Source: Hormiphora californensis (Eukaryota > Ctenophora > Tentaculata > Cydippida > Pleurobrachiidae). Taken from it: a stretch of DNA of 64,000 nt. Both the position numbers and the translations under genes were made by a program. The stretch lies in the NCBI GenBank assembly GCA_020137815.1, contig CM035357.1, positions 2,636,432 through 2,700,431 of the forward strand, written 5' to 3'. The notes below the pieces were generated by a model. That model worked only from the letters and a program-made list of their open reading frames with translations, made no database searches and was not told the DNA's origin. This document shows, in pieces, positions 45,593 through 55,450 of the stretch; position 1 is the stretch's first letter, and the number at the start of each line of letters is the position of its first letter.

Positions 45593-45787
45593 ACTTTTTA
45601 CAGCTACTTTACTTCGATCGTTGTGTAAGTAGTACGAAGTCTAAATGCGGACTCTACATTTGAGATGTTATATTGTTATTCAGCCCTTCGGTGGAAATTT
45701 CCAACTTAATCAGCTCCTTAGTTACCCTACTATTGCCATGTAGTTAGTTTTTCCTATCTACTACTATACATACTCTTTCTCCGACTA

Positions 45788-45849
<62 letters not shown>

Positions 45850-46003
45850 ATCTCTTTCCCTGAGCTCGTTCTCTATATAATCACATGTTTCTAGCAATTG
45901 TCTACACTGTATTAAATGCAATTGGCCGCACATAAAGAACGACGAGCTACTAGATAACCTCTACAACTTGAGAGATTTCCAGTGGATCTGAACATTCGCC
46001 ATC

Positions 46004-49000
46004 ATGATTTTTGTGTTGCTTCTAACAGTGGCAGCTGTGGGAAGAGTTTCTGGAGACCTGAAAGAACTCACCGATAACCTGGAAAATCTTGCCAAGGTTC
46101 GTGTCAAATGAATATCCGCTTGAGAAATTGTTTTCCGATTTACAGCGCAAAACAATTTCCCCCGAGCATCCCGGTAACTCGAGGGGTCCGACTGTATTAC
46201 TAAGTTTCATCTAAATATAAACCCTTTACCAGGCCATTAGCTGTACGCTCAAGACGATCCATGATAATTCCACTGCCTACGAAAGTCTCCGGTGGAACTA
46301 CTCCTTCAGACTTCTTAAAGACGAACCCTTTAACAACACAGATGCCATCTTCAACTCGATCAGAACGTCAATCGAGAACACGGTGTCCACCCGGAAATCT
46401 AGACTACTGAAGAAAGTTACCTTTCTGGAGAACCAGCTGACAACCTACAGAAAGGTCAAAAAGAACCTACGGTATTTGGATAGCGATTACCAAAGGCGAA
46501 ATAAAACCATGGGATTTACCGTTGGGATATCCGATGATTTTCCGTATGCTGTGAACGAATCCAGTGCCATCTTCATGCCCCTTGTCACTGTGATAGATGA
46601 ACCGATAAAGCGAGATATTGGGTGGACTGCAGCGTTGGATCGAAGTACCAAAATGCAGGGGTATTTCGTGGGCACGGTCAACGGTGTCCTCCGGTTCTAC
46701 CCTGGTGCACACTGGCCAACAGATTCTGACATGTACGATTGTAGACTACAAAGTTGGTTCCTCCAGGTGGCTACCAGTCGACACGACATTGCCTTCCTGA
46801 TCGACCGGAGTGGAAGTGTATCTGGAATAACTTTGCGGACGATAAAGAGGATTTCCAAGTTGCTAATTAATGTTATCCCAGAGTCCCATCGCTTCAACGT
46901 GTTTCTCTTCAATAATGATACGGTTCCTCTCTTGGATTCCTGTGGGGACACAGCATCCCCATTTGACCCACTCCCTCCTACACGACGAGTAAAATCTGCT
47001 ATGCTGGAAGCCTTGGATGGAATTGAAGCAAAACTCCCAGGGTTGTTCAACGAAGCTCTCCTGTCACTTCAAAGCTCGTTTTTTAACAAGAGTTTGGCAG
47101 ATAAAACATGTAAACGGATGATCGTTCTGTTCACCGACGGCAAGATTGATTTTAGCGTTGAGAAAGTAAAACAAACTCTCCAATCCCTGAATGTTCGTCT
47201 CCTGGTCCTTGATTTCTCGAGCCCCCTGTCCCGAGGTCCCAACAAACAACTCCAAGAGATGGCCTGTGCGGTTAAGGGACATTACGTGTTTGTTCAGCGC
47301 ATCTCGGACTGGTTCGCTGTTTCTGACATGTTCTTTGATACGGTTTGTGCTAGATCTCTCCTGACAGAACCCAACTTTACCGGTCCGGTCATATCTGAAC
47401 CAACCACGACGTTCTACAACAGAAAGTCCATGGTTATGTCTCATGCCCTGTTCAACCGATCCACTAATCAGCCGGAATTCAGTGCTGTTCTCGGGACGGA
47501 AATCCTTCTCCGGGATTTTGAGTTGTCCCCAATGGACCACGGGGGTCTGATCTATGATTGGGTCACCCTCCAAAGCGGCCAGATCATCCGACATCCCCAA
47601 CTGCGGAACAGTGGGAATATTCTGATAAAGGAGTTCATGATTCCCATTCCATTCTCCTGCACTACACCATCCTACGCGTTGTACCCGGGAGATGACCCCA
47701 CAACGTCCCCCGTCCTCAAACTGGGCAAGATACTGAAGCGATCCTTCAATGTGACCCTGCTTGGCACCCTGGATTTCACTTTGGTCGTCCCCTCCAATGA
47801 TGAGATGGTGGTCAGGTTAGGACAAAGTGGAAATAGAACTTGGAAGGAGGAACTAAGGGATGCTGATTTAATTCTACCAGAACTCCAGAGGAAGAATAAC
47901 CTTTTTATCCGGGTTACACCAAGTCAGGAATACACATTTGACAGGCCCCTGGCAACTTTTGTGGGGTGTGGCGTAGGGAGTCAAACAGCTATCCTGAAGA
48001 GAATTTGTCCTGAGATAAACACCACAGCAATACCAGTTGCTAGGGACTTGTTGACGACACAGCCCGCATTTAATCGCTGGAAGATCCTCTCAAAAGATCC
48101 CCATCCTGCATACACGAGGGGAAACTTCCTAATAACCCACAATGGAGTGCTAAGATCTACCATCAAGGAGATCCAATCACCCATACCCCGAGACCATGGC
48201 CCTTGGAGAGAGTTTGCAGCTGACCCAGATAGGTTCCCTAATGAGACCCTTCTCGTTACCCCTGACCCCTCAAACAGGACGCTGCTCTCCAAAAGCATCA
48301 AGGGGCGGGGGAGGGTGTTGGCTGTCATGGGAGTGCAGCTTAGGAAGACCTATCTGAGCCGGATGATTAGCGAGCTACAACGGAGCTACAACCTGAAGGA
48401 TGGCTACACTGCCTATCTTCTCGACCACCGGGGTTCTGTTGTGTACTCAGACGAGGTTCCTGTGGGCACGTTCTTTGGCGAGATCAAACCGGTGGCTTTT
48501 GGAAAGCTCCTTAACAAAAACTATTTCACGGCGATGAGTTTTATGGATTGCAGTCGGGAGTGTGAACAAGATACCGAACAACCGGCATCATCCTCCTTCA
48601 CCCCCCGTCCCATACTGATCAAGAACCTCCTCCGGGGAATCATCTCCATTCTCATCTCCCTCTCCTCCTCCGTCCTTGCCTTCATCCACCCTGATGCGAC
48701 AGTGGTGAAACAGTGCTGCCGAGACATCAACGTGTACCAGCGGAACTTTGAAAAGACAGACAGTTTCATTGAGAGCTATAACAAGTGCGAGGGGGCACAG
48801 GTGTCATGTATTGAGGAGATAGCTGTTCACCCCATCCCGGATACCAACCTCATCCTTGTATTGACAGTTAAAACATCATCCCCCAGCTGTGGGTGTGATA
48901 TGGAACCTGTACTAAGGGCCACTCCCGCCACGAACAAGTCCACGTGTAATACTGACTCTCTCCAAACGGCTGATTTGTGTTTTGAGGATGTGCATAATGA

Positions 49001-49043
49001 GGCTGGGAATTATAGTCATAACGCGTGTCTATTAGATCTCTAG
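46004..49043 (+). CDS. Calcium-channel alpha2-delta-like protein: VWA_N, VWA and Cache domains (967 aa)
   Basis: Two exons in phase 0: 46004-46096 (signal peptide, MIFVLLLTVAAVGRVSG) and 46233-49043. Alpha2-delta proteins sit outside the membrane and traffic or modulate voltage-gated calcium channels. Order seen: VWA_N-like region (ending YDCRLQSWFLQVATS), VWA domain with a complete MIDAS start DRSGSVSG (residues about 219-230) and LFTDGKID, then a Cache segment (FYNRKSMVMSHALF, GLIYDWVTLQSGQIIRHPQL). More Cache-like and Cys-rich sequence follows. No C-terminal GPI signal or membrane helix is seen before the stop (it ends SHNACLLDL), so it may be secreted or lack a last exon. CACHD1-type relatives are an alternative. 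The intron carries a pogo-like MITE (46143-46194). TTTCCAG lies 22 nt before the ATG. Confidence 0.9.
46143..46194. mobile_element. Pogo-like MITE remnant in the alpha2-delta-like intron
   Basis: CAGCGCAAAACA at the left, and CCCGGTAACTCGAGGGGTCC followed by GACTG at the right, with TA on each side (46141-46142, 46195-46196). Its right end matches the 142-295 family. Confidence 0.55.
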
Positions 49044-49171
49044 TAGAGAGATATTTAGTGGTCTAGAGATCTTAGTCTAGGGCTCTGGAGATTAATTATA
49101 TTGTATTTTGTTTACTTTAATGTGTAAAATTTTTCATTCAGACAAGATTCGGGTTTTTAAATGGTTGTCAA

Positions 49172-49310
49172 GGGAGTCAGTCAGTCAGTCAGTCAGTCAG
49201 TCAGTCAGTCAGTCAGTCAGTCAGTCAGTCAGTCAGTCAGTCAGTCAGTCAGTCAGTCAGTCAGTCAGTCAGTCAGTCAGTCAGTCAGTCAGTCGTCAGT
49301 CAGTCGACTA
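49172..49310. repeat. (TCAG)n microsatellite
   Basis: About 34 tetranucleotide units downstream of the alpha2-delta-like gene. It reads as Ser-Val-Ser-Gln in frame but is not a gene. No telomeric motif. Confidence 0.95.
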
Positions 49311-50380
49311 TTATCCTTGCTCCACCCAGGCTATCCATGTACCCCCAGTCGCTTAAGTCACCAGGCCTCCGTCAGGAGTCAGCTTCAGCCAGGTATGATC
49401 AGTACAACTGAGTCATCATCAATAGGCTATTATAGACCCGCCCCAAGTTTTACCATCTGCTAATTTGACAGTATATACATAGTAGTAACGTTCCTATCAC
49501 GCTACTGGTAGGTGTGTAAAATCTGGTGGAGTCCCCGACATTAACCCATCTCAGACCCTCCCAGGTCAACAGGAGGGCCGAGCGCGTACAGCCCTCTATA
49601 ACATGTGCCAAGACATACCATAAAACACCATAAAATCCATAGTTTTCAATAGTAGTGAATTTTGAAGCGAAGTAGTAAGATGAGGTTCTATCTCGTGAAG
49701 TCTCGGTTCCAAGTATCGGGGCTGGCAGGGCCAATAACCCAAACCATTAAAAGGGGAGGACGCGACAGCCCATGAACAATGCCAAAACTCGCAATTAGAA
49801 ACATAGAATTTTTAGAGTGAGTTTGAAGCCTCGAGTGCTAGAAGGGTTATGCGTGGAAAGTTGAGGTAATGTATCATGTGTGGCATGGCATACATAACTA
49901 TAAGGGTATACGCGTAAAAAAGGTAAAATAATACAGAATCGCAATTAATATAGAAGAAAGTGTGTAGGTCTTTTTCTTTAGTTGTTAAGCTATGAGTGCT
50001 GTGAGTACATTGGATGTACATGAATTGGAATCATACGTATGTTAACATGTATCAGCTACGTAATTAAGGGTAATTACATGTATTAAAGGTCTAAATAACC
50101 CAGAATGATAATTTAAACATATTTGACATATTTGGAGGCCCTGAGACCAGCGGGTGGCCAAATTTAATCCGGTTTCGGGTCGGCTGACGTAAAAACTCCG
50201 CGTTTTGGTCGAGATATTTATTACACTGATTATTGTATGCTGTAACGTGTTATTCTCCGTCGAGTCAGTACATCCTAATTCTGGTTCACGAGGCCTCTTC
50301 AGTTGCATCTTCACAACAAGCTCTCAAAGCGGGGATCCCTGTCTCTTTTGCCCGTCCAGTGCACCAATTAAATGGCCCAG
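49311..50380. other. Intergenic, nothing recognised
   Basis: AT-rich unique-looking sequence of about 1 kb. Short open frames show no motif or splice context that I can support. Confidence 0.5.
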
Positions 50381-50567
50381 CCAATACTGGTCCAATACCA
50401 GAGTACTGGTAGTGATACATGGACGAGTGTGAAGTGCAACAGTACCTTTTACCGTCTTGGTCCACTCTCCGCCTCCACAACATACCAGATTAAAGTGCAG
50501 ACTGGCAGTAGCACTGGTAAAGTCACTGACTCCACCAATGTGATCACAGCCACCACTCTCCCGAACA
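50381..50567 (+). CDS. Orphan exon encoding most of a fibronectin type III domain
   Basis: Between an acceptor-like GGCCCAG (ending 50380) and a strong donor GTAAGTTG (50568) lies an open 187-nt exon (phase 1 end). It encodes PILVQYQSTGSDTW, then FYRLGPLSASTTYQIKVQT and VITATTLPN. The tryptophan, the L-x-P/S-x-T-x-Y core and the final T fit strands C to G of a fibronectin III module. Flanking exons could not be identified, so the gene, usually an adhesion or receptor ectodomain, is unknown. It may be a pseudogenic exon. Confidence 0.55.
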
Positions 50568-50799
50568 GTAAGTTGTTTAATTAAACTAATTAATAACTTG
50601 ACCAGCAACTATATTATGGTTCAATACTATAATCAATAATACTGATCTGTACCCATACTAATTATCTTGGCGTGTGTTATAATATTTGCATTGGCTGTGA
50701 TTGTCTACGATCTGGCTGTATACCTGGCCCTTATTGATAATCCAGTGTAAGTGATCGAACACAAAGTGATAACAGTCCTCCATTACTTACTTTCCATTT

Positions 50800-50905
50800 T
50801 ATTTTCACTCCTTCTCCCCACACTCCTTCCCTCCACACTCCTTCTCTCCACTCTCCTTCTCTCCACACTCCTTCTCTCCACACTCCTTCTCTCCACACTG
50901 TAGAT
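50800..50905. repeat. CTCCACACTCCTTCT tandem repeat
   Basis: Five to six 15-bp units of CACTCCTTCTCTCCA end at CTGTAG (50905), a possible acceptor. No following exon is recognised. Confidence 0.75.
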
Positions 50906-51254
50906 GTTCCAGTTTGTATCTTTCATATAAGACAAGGTGTTTTCAAAGCTTCAAAAATTTTGGAATACAGCACAACAACAGAACATTAAACATATCCTCA
51001 TCTTAAAAGCAAAGCAAGCATACTTGGATAAATCTGATTATCGCGGTTCTGATCGAAATCTCAATCCCCTATAGTCTTTTCGGTTGCGTAGGGACTCTGG
51101 ATATGATTGATTAGACGACAACACCACTGTGCCGACTCAACAACATCAACCGTCCATCATGAATAATTAACCGTGTCACCATGCTATTCAATTTCAATCA
51201 TAAATCAAATCCAAGGGGAACATATGACATTTGGCGTCGAGGGAAAAGGATCAT

Positions 51255-53492
51255 TCATAGTTCAGTAGTAGTCATGCCAGGTTCTGGAATATAAGCCGAT
51301 ACGCTTCCTTTAGCCGATACGCTTCCTTTAGCCGATACGCTTCCTTTAGCCGATACGCTTCCTTTAACCGATACGCTGTCTTTAGCCGATACGCTGTCTT
51401 TAGCCGATACGCTGTCTTTAGCCGATACGCTGTTTTTAGCCGATACGCTTCCTTTAGCCGATACTCTGTCTTTAGCCGATACGCTTCCTTTAGCCGATAC
51501 TCTGTCTTTAGCCGATACGCTTCCTTTAGCCGATACTCTGTCTTTAGCCGATACGCTTCCTTTAGCCGATACGCTGTCTTTAGCCGATACGCTTCCTTTA
51601 GCCGATACTCTGTCTTTAGCCGATACGCTTCCTTTAGCCGATACACTTCCTTTAGCCGATACACTGTCTTTAGCCGATACGCTGTCTTTAGCCGATACGC
51701 TGTCTTTAGCCGATACGAACTCTTTAGCCGATACGCTTCCTTTAGCCGATACGAACTCTTTAGCCGATACGCTGTTTTTAGCCGATACGCTGTCTTTAGT
51801 CGATGCGAGCTCTTTGGCCGATGCACTCTCTTTAGCCTTACAATTACAAGTACAACACTCCGATACGCTTCTTTTAGCCGATACGAACTCTTTAGCCGAT
51901 ACGCTGTCTTTAGCCGATACACTTCCTTTAGCCGATACGCTGTCTTTAGCCGATACGCTGTCTTTAGCCGATACGCTGTCTTTAGCCGATACGAACTCTT
52001 TAGCCGATACGCTTCCTTTAGCCGATACGAACTCTTTAGCCGATACGCTGTTTTTAGCCGATACGCTGTCTTTAGTCGATGCGAGCTCTTTGGCCGATGC
52101 GCTCTCTTTAGCCTTACAATTACAAGTACAACACTCCGGATTGGTAATTTGAGGTGGTCCTAGGTCCTTCATTTCTATCCCAGCAGCGCCTCCAGTAGCT
52201 ATCACAGCAGCAGCGGTATCTTTTATTCCACGAGCCTTTTCCCACAGTTTCCAAAATAAATTCCTAATTTTGTTCAGCACCACCACCCACTCGTCGAAAA
52301 AGATCAATATGGGGTTGATGAGGGAGTTGCAGGGCAGGAAGAAGATGGAGAAGTACCGGTATATGTGTGAGAAATCAAAGTATTCCGTGTAGTGCATTAC
52401 ACATATGATCATGAAGGGGACCCATGTGATAATGTCTGTAGAGACAATGACGGCTATTTTTCGTTGAAGTCTCTGGTTTCTCTTTGTCAGGGCGCTGTTG
52501 TTTTCACCTCCCGCTGCCCTACTCGATCTTATTGCCAGGATGTTTACCAGAAGGTAGCAGGCTGCAATGACAACAACACAAACCAGATTACCTACCTGAA
52601 CCGCCCCAACATACCACATTTGGGGGTTGTCGAACCTGGTGAAGAAGTTGAAGAGACAGATTCCACTGCTCCCGTAGAATCCAAGTGGTTTTATCTCGGG
52701 GTGGCTCTCGACGAACATGTCCTTGATTAGGTAGATGATGCTCTTCCACAGTAGGCCATCATCTTTGAATCTTCCATAATACACCTGGAGCAATTTCGTG
52801 TTCGCACTTTTGTCAATGGCCCCGACGAAAAGGTTGTTCTCCTGAAACGTTAGGTGACGGACAAAGTAGTCCTCGAGTATTGGAAGGAGAGGGACAACTG
52901 CCAACAGCAACGCTAGGAACACCACACTGACGATCGACACTCCAAGTTTTGCTGAAAACTTCAACCTCAGGTCTGTTTTTTGAGGGATTTCCTGCCGGAA
53001 GATACCCCGGGCTTTAATGCAGCTAAGGATGGCCATGGAGTAGAGCGAAATGAGGGAGCCAATGGTGGAGATGACGCCAAGAACTGTACAGTAAACTTTG
53101 GTGACCCACTCGAACTGGGATCTGCACGTACTCTTATTAAAGAAGCTATCTCCTACCGCGGCACACAGAAGGAACGATCCTTGGAGGAAGTCCCCTACCG
53201 AAATTACCAGGACAAAAGCTTTGTTGATTCGACCCTGGTCAGTCTTGAGCTGTAAAAACTCAAAGACACCTCGAAATAAGACGACGCTGTTCATGCCCAC
53301 CGCTAATATTCCAAGAAGCCATCCGGAAAGAAGCAAGGTAGATGTCGGGAGAATCTTTGGCTCGCTGGAGCACTTGTCATTGCACTCATCGGAGAAGTCA
53401 CGGCAATCGAAGATTTCGTCACATTTCCGAGATTTTGCGATGAACTCCCTGCCCCTTAAAAAGCATCGAAAGGGGTTTTTTTCCCTTCCCAA
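51255..53492 (-). CDS. LDLa-repeat 7TM receptor 2 (membrane part and repetitive tail)
   Basis: Paralogue of the receptor at 2399. Reading from 53470 down: an LDLa module (CDEIFDCRDFSDECNDKC), then TM1 (LLLSGWLLGILAVGMNSVVL) and a full seven-helix core. TM6 has WVPFMIICVMH and TM7 CNSLINPIL (NPxxI instead of NPxxY). Loop and helix lengths match receptor 1, including the TM5-TM6 segment broken there. After TM7 a short Cys-rich bridge (PECCTCNCKAK) leads to a tail of (K-x-SVSA)n encoded by an 18-bp repeat (51289-52130), ending YIPEPGMTTTEL. The ectodomain continues beyond 53492 but the next kilobase is degraded. It is a plasma-membrane receptor of unknown ligand. No frame break within this part. 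Confidence 0.88.
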   Translation of the reverse strand: MGREKNPFRCFLRGREFIAKSRKCDEIFDCRDFSDECNDKCSSEPKILPTSTLLLSGWLLGILAVGMNSVVLFRGVFEFLQLKTDQGRINKAFVLVISVGDFLQGSFLLCAAVGDSFFNKSTCRSQFEWVTKVYCTVLGVISTIGSLISLYSMAILSCIKARGIFRQEIPQKTDLRLKFSAKLGVSIVSVVFLALLLAVVPLLPILEDYFVRHLTFQENNLFVGAIDKSANTKLLQVYYGRFKDDGLLWKSIIYLIKDMFVESHPEIKPLGFYGSSGICLFNFFTRFDNPQMWYVGAVQVGNLVCVVVIAACYLLVNILAIRSSRAAGGENNSALTKRNQRLQRKIAVIVSTDIITWVPFMIICVMHYTEYFDFSHIYRYFSIFFLPCNSLINPILIFFDEWVVVLNKIRNLFWKLWEKARGIKDTAAAVIATGGAAGIEMKDLGPPQITNPECCTCNCKAKESASAKELASTKDSVSAKNSVSAKEFVSAKGSVSAKEFVSAKDSVSAKDSVSAKDSVSAKGSVSAKDSVSAKEFVSAKRSVSECCTCNCKAKESASAKELASTKDSVSAKNSVSAKEFVSAKGSVSAKEFVSAKDSVSAKDSVSAKDSVSAKGSVSAKGSVSAKDRVSAKGSVSAKDSVSAKGSVSAKDRVSAKGSVSAKDRVSAKGSVSAKDRVSAKGSVSAKNSVSAKDSVSAKDSVSAKDSVSVKGSVSAKGSVSAKGSVSAKGSVSAYIPEPGMTTTEL
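51289..52130 (-). repeat. 18-bp coding minisatellite, tail of receptor 2
   Basis: More than 40 units (plus-strand form CTTTAGCCGATACGCTTC) encode six residues each, Ser/Lys/Ala-rich. A 290-bp higher-order duplication copies the bridge coding SECCTCNCKAKESASAK as well (51772-51870 and 52062-52140). Confidence 0.95.
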
Positions 53493-54541
53493 ATTTCACC
53501 CCCTTGGGCCCCCCGAAAATCGTCAACCAGATCGCACACCTTCGAGTATGGGCACCCAAGTTTTTCTTGAAACCCTAAAACCAAGTTGTTTAAAAGGGTT
53601 TCCGTTAAGTCCAGCGAAAACCTCTGGTGACGGGTTTGGCTTCGTGGGGATTGGGAAAACGGTCTTTAGGGGAAACCCTTGAGAAAGGGGGGTTCTTCCA
53701 GGGTTTCCGGGGGGGGGGGGGGGGGACACGGAACGTTAAAAACCCCCGGGAAGGAAACCCCCGCCAAAAGGGTTTTTTTAAAAACTTTTTAAACCCAAGG
53801 GCTTTTTACAAAAGGGAAATCCCCCCGAAAAAAAAGTTTTTTCAGGTGGGGTTTTGGGGCGGGGGGGAAAGAACAAACTTTTTTAAAAGGGATTCCTTGT
53901 GAAAGGGCCCGGGGTCCCCGGAAAATTTTGTGCCCTGGAAATTTTAGAAAGTCCGGGGGAAAAGGGAATCTTCCCCAAATTTATAGGGAGCCCCCCTTTT
54001 GGGCCCCCCGTAAACCCCCAAAATCCCATCATCCCCCCTTTCCCAAAAGGACCCTTTAAATTGGCGGAAAAAAAAATCCCCTTCCGGAAATTTTGAAGTT
54101 TTTTACGAAAATTCTCGTTTAAAGGTTGTATTGAACGTACCGCCAGTCCTTTCCCCCTCCGCCCCCCTCAAAACCCAGGGCCCCCATTTTTTAGGGTTTG
54201 GATTTCTCACCCCGGGTTCCACAAACCCGTCTGGCATTAATCGATACGGGTTTCCATCCTCCATTTTGGGCCCTCCCCTTAGACATACCCCCTTGGTGCG
54301 GGGGGTGTTCCCACCCACCAACTTGATCAAGGGCATCCCCCCCCGGGGTAAAGGGTTTTTTCCCTTAAATTTCCTTTCCGGGTCCTTGGGGGTTTTCCAA
54401 CCCACCCTTTCGTTGCAAGGCCCCGGGTTTGGTTTTCCTAAAGGGGTTTTTTCCGTTTAAATTTTCCTTTATGTTAGGGTCAAAAAAAATTTATTTAAAC
54501 CCCCAGGGAAATGCGGGGTGGTTTTTTAAATTATAAACTGT

Positions 54542-55080
54542 TCATTTCGCCATGTAACGTCGGGGGAAAGCACCCTCCCTAAACGGAACCATCTGGGCAG
54601 GGGGGGGGACCGGTACAAACGGTTTGGGCAGAGTGAAATTAAAAAATTTAGGATATTTCTTGGGAAATGGTTTGCAGTAAATGCCGAGTTGCCTACCATA
54701 GCAGTTCGCCTCGTCCGAGCACCCACTGCAGGAACATCGGTCATCGCAGAATTGATCTTTCCTTAAGATATTGTCAGAGCCCTCCCCGGACATCACCAGG
54801 TGCCTGTCGATATAGGTTAACGGGCACTCGAATCTATCTTTCATGCTCTCATCACAATCCAGCTCATCAATAGAGACGCCATCTAGAGTGTTAAAACAAT
54901 CTGAAATCTTGTTGCAAATCATGAAGGTTGGAAGGGAACCGCCCCGTGTCCCGATGTAGTCTTTGAAAAAGAATTTCCGGGAAAAGCGGGGGTTGGCCGC
55001 AAATTGGTTTACCAGCTTGCATCGCATCGCCATACAAAAAATCACGTGCCACGCATTTATCTAGCCCACAGATCTGATAG
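54542..55080 (-). CDS. Ectodomain fragment of receptor 2
   Basis: A cleaner island on the minus strand encodes Cys-rich sequence with LDLa-like pieces (MICNKISDCFNTLDG then DELDC; QFCDDRCSCSGCSDEANCYG). Its style and position fit the N-terminal part of the receptor at 51255. It is separated from the membrane part by about 1 kb of degraded sequence, so the joint cannot be read. Edges beyond 54640 and 54960 are already damaged. Confidence 0.65.
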
Positions 55081-55329
55081 GAGGTAACATCACCCCGACA
55101 GGGGGGGTGAATGGGGCCAAACCGCCACTTGGGGGTTAAGGGGCCGGGGAAAAGGAGTGCTTTTTGGGGAAAAAGGGGAAATTGTGTACCAGTGGGTTTT
55201 TTAGAAAACACCCTCGCGAAAAATACCGCCCCCTGGAGTCACAAACCCTTCAGTCCGTCCCCCCCCGAAACCATTGAACCGCTTCAACCCTTGTCCGCAT
55301 TTCCCTAAACTGGGCAGGGGTTTTCGGGT

Positions 55330-55450
55330 AGCTTTCGTAGACCCAAACTGGGCTGCAGGGAGGGAGGATTTTTGATCACCATTGCTGCGAAACAGGGTTT
55401 AGCCCCTGTGCGATAAAAAATGTCTCGGTTTTTCCTAAACTTCCACAACT
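55330..55450 (-). CDS. Damaged first exon (signal peptide) of receptor 2
   Basis: Aligned by eye with 61540-61660, this is a corrupted copy of a sequence that in the clean copy starts MEKPRQFLIAQGAEANMLLQ and continues as a hydrophobic signal peptide. It lies in the right order upstream of the ectodomain fragment on the same strand, so it is probably the true first exon location of receptor 2. Confidence 0.5.

Larger units (their letters stand above)
37760..46003. other. Large repeat-rich region, no supported gene
   Basis: About 8.2 kb with no recognisable protein. It holds long CT/GA microsatellites (38690-38740, 39040-39215 including TCTA runs, 42270-42310, 43060-43110, 43380-43575, 45235-45260, 45530-45595, 45785-45850), the 7250-type interspersed repeat at 37840-37920, a palindrome at 40163-40292 and the large inverted repeat at 43769-44950. 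The PRPF4 WD40 exons expected here were not found. Leu/Ser-rich frames in the CT tracts are not genes. Confidence 0.6.

Noticed and set aside
46697-47600. Minus-strand frames of 117-178 codons opposite the alpha2-delta-like gene
   Set aside because: Antisense shadows of a clearly conserved plus-strand protein.
49172-49310. Possible telomere-like repeat (TCAG)n
   Set aside because: Not a known telomeric unit, internal, and flanked by unique sequence.
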